This document shows, piece after piece, positions 11,392 to 20,744 of a stretch of DNA of 64,000 bases. Origin of the DNA: Bacteroidota bacterium (lineage in GTDB: Bacteria; Bacteroidota; Bacteroidia; AKYH767-A; 2013-40CM-41-45); the NCBI GenBank assembly GCA_016708785.1, contig JADJFC010000005.1, forward strand, positions 186,001 through 250,000, written 5' to 3'. Numbering within the stretch: position 1 is the stretch's first letter; the number at the start of each line of letters is the position of its first letter. Made by a program: the position numbers and the translations under genes. The notes under the pieces were generated by a model. The model was not told the origin of the DNA. It ran no database searches and saw nothing but the letters and a program-made list of their open reading frames with translations.

Positions 11392-11411
11392 CAAACGCAA
11401 TTTATTAATGA

Positions 11412-11600
11412 TTACGCATTTTCTTTTTCCATCACCACTTTACCTTTATAGTAAAGTTTACCATCATGCCAGTGAGCACGGTGGAAAAGGTGAGGTTGTC
11501 CTGTCGTAGGATCCGTAGCTATAGTAGGAACTTCAGCTTTCCAATGAGTTCTTCTTTTATCTCTTCTGGATTTCGAGTGTCTGTGTTTCGGATTTGGCAT
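11412..11600 (-). CDS. rpmF: 50S ribosomal protein L32
   Basis: 62 residues starting MPNPKHRHSKSRRDKRRTHW, the conserved basic N-terminus of L32, then PTIATDPTTGQPHLFHRAHW and a short lysine-rich tail. The zinc-binding cysteines of some L32 forms are absent; the positions are taken by other residues. It lies directly behind yceD, as in most bacteria, tying ribosome supply to fatty acid genes. Confidence 0.97.
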   Translation of the reverse strand: MPNPKHRHSKSRRDKRRTHWKAEVPTIATDPTTGQPHLFHRAHWHDGKLYYKGKVVMEKENA

Positions 11601-11649
11601 TTTATCTTTGTATTATACTATTGTAATTTATCGTTTCTCCTATGGAGTA

Positions 11650-12177
11650 CTAATTCAAATTTATTCCTTTCAAACCATCCCAACGTGAATCTGTTGGTGG
11701 AGTTTCTTCTTGTTGCGGTTGAAGTTTTTCCAGTGTCTTCAGAATTTCCGGATCGCATGTCTGACCGTTCTCTTCTTCATCGTGTACATTTCTCATTGGA
11801 ATCTGAAGTGAAATGTATTCATAGATAAACTGCGATACATCCAATTCATATTCTTTTGTAGAAACTACGATCACTTCTTCTGATTCCGTTTCTTCTTTCT
11901 CACCGAATTTTACGATCAACTCTTCGTAAGATTCAATTGGTAATTCAAGATCTTCAAGACAACGATCACATTCAACTATAACATGACCTTCCATCGTGAA
12001 GTCAAGTAACATCATCAGTTCTTTTTTGTCAACGACAACCAGAACATCAATATCACCTTTCTGAACAAGTGAGTTTTCGAATCTTTGAAAGAACGCATCA
12101 TTGATATGAAACTCGAACTCATGTTCACCAAATGGAAGACTTCCGTAATTAATTACATATTCCCGTGAGCCGCTCAT
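11650..12177 (-). CDS. YceD family (DUF177) protein
   Basis: About 175 residues. It carries the CDRCL element (VECDRCLEDLELPIE) and a late Cys (GQTCDPEILKTLEKL), as in the YceD/DUF177 family linked to 23S rRNA or 50S accumulation in other bacteria. A longer frame upstream exists, but ATG 12177 (MSGSREYVINYG) is chosen because AAGGAGGT lies about 8 bases before it and the promoter -7 box at 12208-12215 would make the longer form untranslatable. It is the first gene of the fatty-acid cluster. Confidence 0.9.
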   Translation of the reverse strand: MSGSREYVINYGSLPFGEHEFEFHINDAFFQRFENSLVQKGDIDVLVVVDKKELMMLLDFTMEGHVIVECDRCLEDLELPIESYEELIVKFGEKEETESEEVIVVSTKEYELDVSQFIYEYISLQIPMRNVHDEEENGQTCDPEILKTLEKLQPQQEETPPTDSRWDGLKGINLN

Positions 12178-12207
12178 TGTTTCAAACCTCCTTTTTACAA
12201 GGGGGAC

Positions 12208-12237
12208 AAAGGTAAAAAAAAATACTTTTCGGTCAAG
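12208..12237 (-). promoter_or_regulatory. Promoter of the yceD-rpmF-plsX-fabH cluster
   Basis: On the minus strand TTG, 19 bases and TACCTTTG match the Bacteroidota consensus exactly in the -7 box. Transcription should begin near 12201, leaving a leader of about 24 bases that contains the strong AGGAGG of yceD. Confidence 0.8.
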
Positions 12238-12300
12238 ACTTTCAGGCATTTGTGTGCATTATTTGAAGAAATGAATGTGCGGTGCCTCTATCTATTTTGG

Positions 12301-13109
12301 ATGACTACCTTCGCAATAATAAAGCTTAAAAACCCGCAAAAATTAGTCAAATACCTGCTTTTTCCTTTCCAATGGCTTTGGCGATCTTTGTTTTTCGCCA
12401 ACGCTGTTATCACATTTTTTGTATTTTTCCCGATATTTTACATTTTATTGAGAAGTAAAAGTTGGTTCAAGCACGTTTTTACCCTTAAAAAAATCTGGGC
12501 ACACTTAATTATCTGGCCTGTCGGAATTTTTTACAAAATTGAAAAAAGAGGGAAGATCGATCCCAACCAGTCATATGTTTTCTGTCCAAATCACACTTCG
12601 TATTTAGACATCATGCTGATTTACATAGCAATACCCGTCTATTTTCATACCATGGGCAAGGCTGAATTACGTCGAGTGCCATTATTCCGGCATTTTTCGA
12701 CCGGATGAATATACCGGTGAACAGAAAGAGCAGAAAAGACTCGCATCGTGCGTTTTTGCGTGCGGCCGCCGACATAGAGAAAAAAATTAGCATTACACTT
12801 TTTCCTGAGGGCACGATTCATCACACAGGACCGGTCATGGGCCGATTCAAAAATGGTCCATTTAAATTGGCTGTCGAAAAACAAGTTCCTATTGTTCCGA
12901 TCACATTCATGAACAATTGGCTTTTATTGCCCGATGATTTCTACCGAAGAATCGGTCATCCAGGAATCGCAAGAATTATTTTACACGACCCTATTCCAAC
13001 TACAGGAATGACAGAAGATGATATTGATGCTTTGAAAGAAAAAGTTTATCGAGTGATCAATGCTCCGATTGAGGAGAGGTATCCTGGTTATTTTGTAGGG
13101 ACTAAGTAG
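12301..13109 (+). CDS. plsC: 1-acyl-sn-glycerol-3-phosphate acyltransferase, one frameshift
   Basis: Adds the second acyl chain to lysophosphatidate. An N-terminal hydrophobic stretch (FPFQWLWRSLFFANAVITFF) precedes the acyltransferase motifs: NHTSYLD (the HX4D motif), FDRMNIPVNRKSRKDS, LFPEGTIHHTGPVMGRFKNG and VPIVPITF. A one-base loss near 12688 breaks the frame between VPLF and FFDRMN. The start is uncertain: ATG 12301 is preferred by family length, with ATG 12271 or TTG 12250 possible. It is divergent from the fatty-acid cluster, a sensible functional neighbour. Confidence 0.88.
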
Positions 13110-13117
13110 ATAAAATA

Positions 13118-13174
13118 GGTCAAAGGTCAAAGGTAAGTGCGACAGTACTAACCTTTGACCCTTGACCTTTGACC
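13118..13174. repeat. GGTCAAAGG hairpin repeat, copy 3
   Basis: GGTCAAAGGTCAAAGGT pairs with ACCTTTGACC repeats on the far arm. It lies between the convergent ends of plsC and the bacilliredoxin gene, followed at 13226-13254 by a run of CACCACT-type repeats. Confidence 0.8.
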
Positions 13175-13256
13175 TGAAAGTAATCTGATTTGAAATGGAT
13201 TAGTGAATGACTTTCGCTGTGCTAATTACCACTCACCACTCACCACTCACCATTTT

Positions 13257-13673
13257 TCAACAATATTCCTCAAACGCCATCTTCAAATTCTCAGCGATCA
13301 TTTCTGCACTGCGACCTTCGATGTGGTGACGCTCGATAAAGTGAACGAGTTTGCCATCTTTGAAAAGAGCAATTGCCGGTGATGATGGAGGATAAGGAAG
13401 TGTGTATTTTCTGGCTTGAGAAGTAGCTTCAAGATCTTGTCCTGCGAAAACGGTCATTAATTTCGATGGTTTTTTACCTGAATTTAATGAAAGTCTAACA
13501 CCCGGACGAGCAGTTCCTGCCGCACATCCACATACTGAATTCATTACTAATAGTACTGTTCCCTCGCTGTTAGGGATCGATTTATCGACATCTTCTGGTG
13601 TTTTTAGCTCCTGAAAACCGACACTTGTTAACTCATCGCGCATTGGAGCGCAGATATATTCCGGATAAGGCAT
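13257..13673 (-). CDS. Bacilliredoxin, BrxA/BrxB family
   Basis: About 138 residues starting MPYPEYICAPMRDELTSVGF. The CGC active site lies in VMNSVCGCAAGTARPGV (Cys48 and Cys50), the signature of YphP/YqiW proteins that in firmicutes remove bacillithiol from protein thiols; the same fold is common in Bacteroidota. FAGQDLEATSQARKY and PPSSPAIALFKDGKLVHFIERHHIEGR are further conserved parts. ATG 13673 is preferred over the frame's earlier ATG at 13736 because it gives the family's usual N-terminus. Confidence 0.9.
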   Translation of the reverse strand: MPYPEYICAPMRDELTSVGFQELKTPEDVDKSIPNSEGTVLLVMNSVCGCAAGTARPGVRLSLNSGKKPSKLMTVFAGQDLEATSQARKYTLPYPPSSPAIALFKDGKLVHFIERHHIEGRSAEMIAENLKMAFEEYC

Positions 13674-13879
13674 AGTTTTTTGATTATTTGACTGCAAAAT
13701 TACAACACAATTCCCTCCATTTTCTAAATACCTCAATTTATTCCGCTTTTTAGACCCGTTTTTGAAGAGTTTCCTTATTTCCTGCTTAAAAAGGGCGTTT
13801 TCTTACATATGCAAGGTGTGCCGGATATGGACTCAGCAGCCCCCTCATATATTTTTAATTTGCATGTAACCTTTTACAT

Positions 13880-14320
13880 ATGAACATGAACACACTAATA
13901 CGCATCATTACAATCGGAGCACTATTGATTTCATTAGCTGCTCAAAGTCAAGCTCAAAATGTACTTGACAACAAGATCTACAGAGTCACCGGCTATAAGA
14001 AAGGCGACACTACTATTCGCAGTACATCAAACTATGCGGAGGTAATTCCACCATTGAGTATTTATATTCCTTCTGCTTTCACTCCAAACGGAGACGGACT
14101 GAATGATGTATTCGGCATCAAAGGCGAAGGGATTCAAGACTACCGTTTGTTGATCTACAACAGATGGGGAACGGTAATTTTCGAATCGACCAATGCGAAG
14201 TATCAGTGGGATGGAAAGTACCAGGGACAGCCCGTCGAAACAGGGACTTACGTTGTTCAAGTCTTTGCTAAAGGACTGGAGTCTAAAGGAAAAGTAGGCG
14301 CAGTTACAGTTGTGTATTAA
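13880..14320 (+). CDS. Small secreted protein, almost only a T9SS type B (CHU_C) sorting domain
   Basis: 146 residues. A signal peptide (about 1-25, ending AAQSQAQ) is followed by only about 30 residues (NVLDNKIYRVTGYKKGDTTI) and then the gliding-motility C-terminal domain: IPSAFTPNGDGLNDVFGIKG, LLIYNRWGTVIFES, WDGKYQGQPVETGTYVVQVFA. Such domains normally end proteins of many hundred residues and direct export by T9SS. Here there is almost no passenger. The reading frame is clean, and no coding sequence precedes it in frame. It is followed by a hairpin terminator at 14551. Confidence 0.88.
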   Translation: MNMNTLIRIITIGALLISLAAQSQAQNVLDNKIYRVTGYKKGDTTIRSTSNYAEVIPPLSIYIPSAFTPNGDGLNDVFGIKGEGIQDYRLLIYNRWGTVIFESTNAKYQWDGKYQGQPVETGTYVVQVFAKGLESKGKVGAVTVVY

Positions 14321-14782
14321 AAGAAATGTAACGATTTTAACTAAACGACGTTATAAGTCACAAGTCAAAATTCACAAGTCATAAAATCTGCGGTTATTCT
14401 GCGTCATCTGCGAAATCTGCGGGAGAAAATTCAAAGTCAAAAAGAAGGTTAAAGGTTTATCCGGCATTCGAATTACGAATCACAAATCTCGAATTACGGT
14501 TTTGCAACCACTAATCACCTTTCACCGAAAAGATAATTTCATGTATTGTTAAAAGAAGCAAAACTGGGCCTTTGCTTCTTTTTTTTTGTCCTCTATGCTC
14601 TCCCTTTTTTCTCCATTTCTCCGTGTTAATTTTCCATTTATATCAGAAACAATATCTCCGATTAATTTGTTGTCTAGGCAATTAGAAACGATTTACGAAT
14701 CACGAATCACGATTCTCGGCCTTTCAACGAAACAATTCCCTACTCCCGACGTAAACCGAAGTCGTTAAAAAAACCGCCACGT
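14321..14782. other. Repeat-rich intergenic region
   Basis: No gene is evident. It holds a single arm of the CTGCG repeat (14388-14425), stretches of ACGAATCACGAATC type, a hairpin terminator at 14551-14587 and a CTCCATTTCTCCGTGTTAA stretch that recurs near 16000 and 36030. Confidence 0.6.
14551..14587 (+). terminator. Rho-independent terminator
   Basis: AAAAGAAGCAAA pairs with TTTGCTTCTTTT around ACTGGGCC-like loop sequence and runs into nine or more T. It faces the 13880 gene. Confidence 0.85.
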
Positions 14783-15184
14783 ATGAGTTCAGCTACACGT
14801 TACGCTTCAGTAATGCTTATTGACGATAATGAGTTAGACAACTTCATCAACAAGAAGTTACTTGAAAATGAACAATTCGCAGGTAATGTTTATGTCCACC
14901 AGTCAGCGCAGGCTGCACTCGAAGACTTACGAAAATTAGCGACCAGTCCCGATAAACTCCCCGAAGTAATTTTCCTCGATATCATGATGCCCGGCATGGA
15001 TGGTTTCGCTTTTCTGGAAGAGTTCGACAAATTACAGAACGAAGTAAAAGGTAAGTCGAAGATCATCATGCTTTCCACTTCAGAAAGTTTCAAAGATCTG
15101 AACCGCGCCAATCAAAGTCGTTACGTCTACAAGTTTCTTAACAAGCCGTTGAATAAGCCGGTACTCGATGCGATTAATATATAG
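14783..15184 (+). CDS. Stand-alone response regulator receiver (CheY-like)
   Basis: 133 residues, a receiver domain only. The acidic pair is Asp14-Asp15 (MLIDDNELDN), the phospho-acceptor is Asp66 (VIFLDIMMPGMDG), the switch Ser/Thr lies in IIMLSTSES and the conserved Lys121 in FLNKPLNKP. No output domain, so it must act by binding a partner. A second receiver of the same build follows at 15461, but each has its own terminator-like hairpin. No kinase lies next to it. Confidence 0.92.
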   Translation: MSSATRYASVMLIDDNELDNFINKKLLENEQFAGNVYVHQSAQAALEDLRKLATSPDKLPEVIFLDIMMPGMDGFAFLEEFDKLQNEVKGKSKIIMLSTSESFKDLNRANQSRYVYKFLNKPLNKPVLDAINI

Positions 15185-15257
15185 TGAGTAGTAAGTGGTG
15201 AGTGGTAAGTAGCACCAGATACTATTCTGAGATTACTTACAAAAAAATAAAAATATA

Positions 15258-15293
15258 AAAAGGGGTTGTTGGTATTTTCCAATAACCCCTTTC
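15258..15293 (+). terminator. Rho-independent terminator after the first receiver
   Basis: AAAGGGGTTGTTGG pairs with CCAATAACCCCTTT with one G-T pair and a four-base loop. Repeats of the GTGAGTAGTAAGTGG type flank it at 15181-15212 and 15338-15366. Confidence 0.8.
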
Positions 15294-15460
15294 CCTTTAA
15301 TAAATGTTTGCTATTCCAGTTTAGTAAATTGTGCTATTTACCACTCACCATTTACCACTTACCATTTGTGAACAACTGCCGGTAAATAACAAATTCGATT
15401 CCCTGAATACGGCTATCAAATAACAAAAGAAATGCTATCTTTGGTCGAACAACAAAAGCA

Positions 15461-15895
15461 ATGGCCTCAAACGGATTTTACTTTCAACGCGCATTGATTG
15501 TCGACGATAGCGAGATTGACGTATTGGTGAACCGTCGTTTAATGCAGCTTACAAATTTTGTCTCCGACGTGATGATAAGCGGCACGGGAGAAGAAGCCCT
15601 TAGAATTTTACGAGAAGAATGTACCAAGCCGGAATATGCTCCCGACTGGATCTTCCTCGACATGCATTTGCCGATGATGAGCGGCTACGATTTCATCGAA
15701 GAATTTAAAACGCTTCCTGATTTCATCAGAGAGCGTTCAAAGATCATTGTCCTTTCTGTCTTCAACAACCCTGACAGCTTGAAGAAAATATTTGAAAACA
15801 CTTTTGTAGCAGGACAACTTGAGAAGCCATTGACGCAACAGGCGCTGAAGGATATTGCGCATAAGAAGTCTGTTGGCGTGTTATCTGCCTTGTGA
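15461..15895 (+). CDS. Second stand-alone response regulator receiver
   Basis: 144 residues, receiver domain only: IVDDSEIDVLVNRRLM (Asp15-Asp16), WIFLDMHLPMMSGYDFIEEF (phospho-acceptor Asp67), IIVLSVFNNPDS (Ser99) and LEKPLTQQALKD (Lys122). It resembles the 14783 protein in overall style, including the unusual spacing near the start, suggesting an old duplication. The partner kinase is unknown; the nearest one in the window is at 32813. Confidence 0.92.
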   Translation: MASNGFYFQRALIVDDSEIDVLVNRRLMQLTNFVSDVMISGTGEEALRILREECTKPEYAPDWIFLDMHLPMMSGYDFIEEFKTLPDFIRERSKIIVLSVFNNPDSLKKIFENTFVAGQLEKPLTQQALKDIAHKKSVGVLSAL

Positions 15896-15930
15896 GAGGA
15901 AGTTTAAAAAATAATGGCGCTTAAAAAATA

Positions 15931-16018
15931 AACACAGAGTGCATAGAGTAAAAAAGGGAGAAAATAAAGAGAGCCATTTCTTTATTTTCTCCCTTTTTTT
16001 CTCCATGCCCTCTGTGTT
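15931..16018. repeat. Long hairpin between convergent genes
   Basis: AACACAGAG at the left and CTCTGTGTT at the right enclose an inner perfect stem GGGAGAAAATAAAG / CTTTATTTTCTCCC. It lies between the 15461 receiver and the convergent 16048 gene and probably ends both transcripts. Confidence 0.8.
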
Positions 16019-16047
16019 AAAATTTCTATTGAAATCACATGTTTCAA

Positions 16048-17558
16048 TCAATGTGCGACAATAAATTTCCCTGTAAAATTATTTTCTGAATTGCTTAGTT
16101 GGTAGAAGTAGATTCCGTTTGGGAGATTGCTGAAATCGAGTTCTGTTTCTTTTGAATTTATATTCTTTGAAAAAATTGTTTTTCCAAAAATATCATGAGC
16201 AACAAACGTATATCTTTTTCTTTCCGAAACAACTAGTGTGGCATAATCGTGAATTGGATTTGGGTAAATTGTAGAAAACTGTTTTTCTATCTCCGGTGTT
16301 TTTAATGTAGATGAACAAATAAGGACACCGGTGTCATCTGTTGTTGCAGGAAATGTGCGTATTGTATCTACTAGTGTATAAAGGGAAGATGAAAAGATTA
16401 TATTCGTATAAGAGATTTGGATTGACGTTGTATCGATAATTAATGGTAAATCAAAACAACCAAGTCTTCCTAATGAATCAGTTTTTCCTAAAAAGCTTGT
16501 CGTGCCTGTGCTTGCGCCACCGAATCCATTTGTTGAGCCACTCAAGGCAAATCCGGAATCTGATGTTACACACATATTGTGAACGTATTCAAATGATCCA
16601 TTATATTTATTTGCCCATTGTATATTTCCTAAAAGATCAGTCTTAAACAAAAACGCAAACCTCCTAAATGATTCATCTATACTGCCGGTAACTGCATATC
16701 CATTTCCAAGTACACTTTTTACTTTTGTATCAATTATATTTCCGGGAAGAGGCGTGGTGTATACCTTATTCCATTCTATATTTCCAATAGAGTCAATTTT
16801 TAATAAAACAGTTTTATTTGTAATTGAATCTTGAATATCAGAACTTATTATTAACCCATTATTAATTGTCTTGTCTGAACTAATTCTCCCTCTTGAAATC
16901 AGATCGTAACGCTTACTCCAGATTATATTTCCAGAAATGTCACATTTGATGACTGTAGTTAGCCAGTTTGGAAAGGTGATATCATATATACTTCCAAGTA
17001 AATAAAATCCCTCACTACCTAGGCTGACAAAATCAAATGTTCCACGATAATTAGTATTCGTTAACTTGGCCCGATAAAAGATCCAGCTGTATCTGTTTTG
17101 GCAATTAATATATTATAATAAGGCGGTGAAATAAAATTGCCCGACCAAAGAATGGTTGAATCTGTTTTATCAATAAATCTGAGACCAGTTCCTTGGGCTA
17201 TAAATGATTTTATAGATTGAGGATTACCATTTAAGTCGATCTTTGTCATGAAAAAAATCCCGGCATTATCGTTACCTAATAAAATATTAGTCCCATTTAC
17301 AGTGATCATATCATTGATACTGCATGATTCACTTGCTGCAATAATTTTGCTGAATTCTATATTTCCAAGGGAGTCGGTTTTTGTATAAAAAACATCGCCT
17401 GTAACTAAGTCATTTCCCCTAAAAAGAAACCTCTATCTTCAGTTTGTCTCATGAAAAGGGCTTGGCCGCGGTTTTGAAGATTAAATGTTTCTAAAAAGAG
17501 TCTTGTGAAAAGCGGTTGCATTCCACAACAAAAAAACTATCAAACAAATTCTTTTCAT
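16048..17558 (-). CDS. Secreted T9SS type A protein, frameshifted
   Basis: The start is ATG 17558 with a signal-like N-terminus (MKRICLIVFLLWNATA). The body contains propeller-like units of the form FKTDLLGNIQWANKYNGSFE / GFALSGSTNGFGG and FMTKIDLNGNPQSIKSF, common in Bacteroidota surface proteins. The end is a typical T9SS type A sorting domain: STIYPNPIHDYATLVV, YTFVAHDIFGKTIFSKNI, LDFSNLPNGIYFYQLS and NFTGKFIVAH. Only two long pieces (16048-16650 and 17061-17309) read without interruption; several indels break the rest, so internal limits are approximate. Function beyond secretion is unknown. Confidence 0.75.
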
Positions 17559-17687
17559 ATCAAACAATTTAATCAAATGTAATCAAGCGTTTTTAAAACG
17601 AATAGCCCTATTTGGCGAATGCGCACTATCAATAGGCAAATTGAAAAAAGCAATCGAGACTATTCGAGCACTGCTACTTACCACTTA

Positions 17688-18143
17688 TCAATCACTACTC
17701 ACCTTTTCGAACGAAAAAAATCCTGCATCAACTTTCTGACATTCTTCTTCCATCACACCACCAACCAATTCCGTTTTCGGATGTAGTATAGAAGAAGAAA
17801 TATTCTGAAACCCTTTTTTCTCATCGCGCGCACCGTAAACTATTTTGCTGATCTGCGTCAAGTACGAAGCGCCGGCGCACATTACACAGGGTTCTATCGT
17901 TACATAGAGAGTGCAATCAGTCAGATATTTTCCATTCACAAAATTCGCAGCGGCAGTGAAGGCTTGCATTTCTGCATGAGCAGTCACATCATTCAATCGC
18001 TCCGTCAGATTATGTCCGCGCCCAATGATACGATTTCCATGAACGACCACAGCGCCAATCGGAACTTCATCGGCTTCGAAAGCGAGCATGGCTTCTTTCA
18101 AAGCTTCGCGCATGAAATGTTCGGGGGTGGATTCGATGATCAT
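17688..18143 (-). CDS. tadA: tRNA adenosine(34) deaminase or related nucleoside deaminase
   Basis: 151 residues of the zinc cytidine/deoxycytidylate deaminase fold. Zinc ligands and the proton shuttle are visible: His56-Ala-Glu58 in TAHAEMQAF and Cys86/Cys89 in EPCVMCAGA. EVPIGAVVVHGNRIIGRGHN and IVYGARDEKKGFQN fit TadA, which makes inosine at the wobble position of tRNA-Arg(ACG). A guanine deaminase of the same family cannot be fully excluded, but length and C-terminal shape favour TadA. Confidence 0.88.
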   Translation of the reverse strand: MIIESTPEHFMREALKEAMLAFEADEVPIGAVVVHGNRIIGRGHNLTERLNDVTAHAEMQAFTAAANFVNGKYLTDCTLYVTIEPCVMCAGASYLTQISKIVYGARDEKKGFQNISSSILHPKTELVGGVMEEECQKVDAGFFSFEKVSSD

Positions 18144-18408
18144 ATTTGTTTCTCGTTTCTCGTCTTTCGTTTTTCGATCGGTGATTTTCTCAAAAACGAA
18201 TGGTATTGGCTTTTCGAGTTAAAAGTATGAAAGAGATGCTTCGTTCAAAGGCTGAATTTTGAATTTTATTGATGATGTTGAATTAGAAATGGCTAATACT
18301 CTCAAATTCATTAAAGTATAAAATTAATTTCTGGTCGAAAAACTAAAAACGGAAGACGAAAAACGAAAAACGGAAGATTTTTCATAGATTCGCGACTCAA
18401 TCAAAAAC

Positions 18409-20154
18409 ATGCTTCGTACCAACACCTGCGGTGAGCTCAATAAACAGCACATCGGACAAAATGTAACTCTTTGCGGCTGGCTTCAGCGGTCTCGTAATCT
18501 CGGCGGAATGACGTTCATCGATTTACGTGATCGTTATGGAATGACGCAATTGGTCTTCAATATGGAAACCAATGCAGCAATTTGCGAAGAAGCACGTTCG
18601 TATGGAAGAGAATTCGTTTTACAAGTGACAGGAAAAGTTGCTGAACGTAGCAATAAGAATCTGAACATGCCAACAGGTGAGATCGAAATCATCGTTGACA
18701 AAGTTGTTGTGTTGAACAAAGCTCAAACTCCACCATTCACTATAGAAGAAAATACCGATGGCGGCGACGATATCAGAATGAAATATCGTTATCTGGACAT
18801 TCGAAGAAATCCGGTGAAGGAAGCATTGTTACTTCGTGCAAAAGTTGCTGCAGAGACTAGAACCTATCTCAACCTACAGGACTTCGTAGAAGTTGAAACA
18901 CCTGTACTCATCAAATCTACTCCCGAAGGCGCCCGCGATTTCGTTGTGCCTTCACGCATGAATGCAGGAGAGTTTTATGCATTACCACAATCACCGCAAA
19001 CATTTAAGCAATTGCTTATGGTGGCGGGAATGGATAAATATTATCAGATCGTAAAATGTTTCCGCGACGAAGATCTTCGCGCAGATCGTCAACCGGAATT
19101 TACACAGATCGACTGCGAGATGAGTTTCATTGAACAGGAAGATATCCTGAATATGTTCGAAGGAATGACCCGTCATTTGTTTCAGAATGTAAAAAATGTT
19201 GATATCGGTGAATTACCACGCATTACTTATGCGGAGGCAATGCGCGATTATGGAAACGACAAACCGGATATTCGTTTTGAAATGAAATTCGTCGACATCA
19301 AATCTGCAACAGCCGGCAAGAATTTTAAAGTATTCGATGATGCAGAAAGCGTAATTGCAATTTGTGCAAAAGGTTGTGCATCGTATACTCGTAAGCAACT
19401 TGATGAACTGACTGAATGGGTAAAACGTCCACAGATCGGCGCAACCGGACTTGTTTACTTGCGTTTCAACGAAGACGGAACTTTGAAGTCTTCAGTCGAT
19501 AAATTTTATTCTGAAGCCGATCTGAAAGTCTGGGCAGAAAAATGCAATGCTACACCGGGCGATTTAATATTAGTCTTGGCAGGTGGAGATTCGCGCACAC
19601 GCAAAGCAATGAGCGAATTGCGTTTGGAAATAGGAAGTCGTTTAGGTCTGCGTGATAAAAACGTGTTCAAGCCACTTTGGGTTTTGGATTTTCCATTGTT
19701 AGAATACAACGACGATGCAAAACGCTGGCATGCTATGCATCATCCGTTCACTGCACCAAAGCCGGAAGACATAGCTTTATTGGAAACTGATCCGGGAAAA
19801 GTTCGGGCCAATGCATACGACATGGTAATAAATGGCGTGGAAGTAGGCGGAGGTTCAATCCGAATCTTCAACAAAGAATTGCAGCAAAAAATGTTCGGTA
19901 TCCTTGGCTTTACTCCCGAAGACGCACAAGCACAGTTCGGCTTTTTGATGAATGCCTTTGAATTCGGTGCACCACCACATGGCGGAATTGCATTTGGCTT
20001 CGACAGATTGTGTTCTTTATTCGGCGGAGCAGATTCCATCCGCGATTATATTGCTTTCCCGAAAAATAATTCAGGCCGTGATGTGATGATCGATTCGCCT
20101 TCTACGATCTCTGATGAGCATTTAAAAGAGTTGGCGATTCGGGTTGCGAAGTAG
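18409..20154 (+). CDS. aspS: Aspartyl-tRNA synthetase
   Basis: Class II synthetase, 581 residues, complete and in frame. N-terminal OB-fold anticodon domain (TLCGWLQRSRNLGGMTFIDL), then motif 2 (CFRDEDLRADRQPEFTQIDC), the bacterial GAD insert at about 290-410, and motif 3 (HGGIAFGFDRLCSLFGGADS) followed by DYIAFPKNNSGRDVMIDSP. Charges tRNA-Asp (possibly also tRNA-Asn in species lacking AsnS; not testable here). The 265-base gap upstream contains oppositely oriented TTTCGTTTTTCG / CGAAAAACGAAA stretches. Near the beginning of its transcript I see no clear promoter. Confidence 0.97.
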   Translation: MLRTNTCGELNKQHIGQNVTLCGWLQRSRNLGGMTFIDLRDRYGMTQLVFNMETNAAICEEARSYGREFVLQVTGKVAERSNKNLNMPTGEIEIIVDKVVVLNKAQTPPFTIEENTDGGDDIRMKYRYLDIRRNPVKEALLLRAKVAAETRTYLNLQDFVEVETPVLIKSTPEGARDFVVPSRMNAGEFYALPQSPQTFKQLLMVAGMDKYYQIVKCFRDEDLRADRQPEFTQIDCEMSFIEQEDILNMFEGMTRHLFQNVKNVDIGELPRITYAEAMRDYGNDKPDIRFEMKFVDIKSATAGKNFKVFDDAESVIAICAKGCASYTRKQLDELTEWVKRPQIGATGLVYLRFNEDGTLKSSVDKFYSEADLKVWAEKCNATPGDLILVLAGGDSRTRKAMSELRLEIGSRLGLRDKNVFKPLWVLDFPLLEYNDDAKRWHAMHHPFTAPKPEDIALLETDPGKVRANAYDMVINGVEVGGGSIRIFNKELQQKMFGILGFTPEDAQAQFGFLMNAFEFGAPPHGGIAFGFDRLCSLFGGADSIRDYIAFPKNNSGRDVMIDSPSTISDEHLKELAIRVAK

Positions 20155-20744
20155 TTTAGGAATTTGACCGTTTAAAGTTGTTTAAGAAAAGTACCATCAT
20201 TTATGCGGTTACGATTGTCGTAAATAATAAAGTCATTTGACTATTTATTCGGACTGCCTTCAAAAGAAAGACTTGCAAACGGGGATAAACCCAGGGGTAA
20301 ACGCAAGACGTCAGTCTATCCTTTTTACTACAAAATTTATTGGTTTAATAATAAGTACGTACAACTTGGTTGTCGTGCGATTTATCTTTGGCGGGCATTT
20401 TTTAAAGACATGCCCCTTATCTTTGTTGGGCATTTTTTTAATGACATGCCCCAGGGGCAAGCTAATCTTATAGACTTGCCCCCGGGGCGAGCTATGCCCA
20501 AAAAAATGAGATTAAATATTCGATTTCCAATTGAATCAACTTTTACCCAAACTCAAGAGAAATTTTACCTGAAAGAATGAAAGTTCGCCCGAAAAGGAAT
20601 AAATTACAACCTGAATTTTCCAAAGGAGTATTTATTTTCTAAGGTCAAAAATATGGTCGGAAATCAATCGTTCTTTGCTCAATTTATCATAATTAAATCT
20701 TTGTTACAATTACCTTGCATTGCCTCTAACAACCAACCACACAT
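20155..20744. other. 590-base intergenic region with CCCC/GGGG palindromes
   Basis: No convincing gene. Between 20390 and 20511 it has repeated GGGCATTTTTT and GACATGCCCC words and two short palindromes, GCCCCAGGGGC and TTGCCCCCGGGGCGAG. The rest is AT-rich. Confidence 0.5.

Noticed and set aside
20237..20473. 78-residue frame after aspS
   Set aside because: It runs over the palindromic repeat region, has no recognisable domain and a composition unlike the neighbours.
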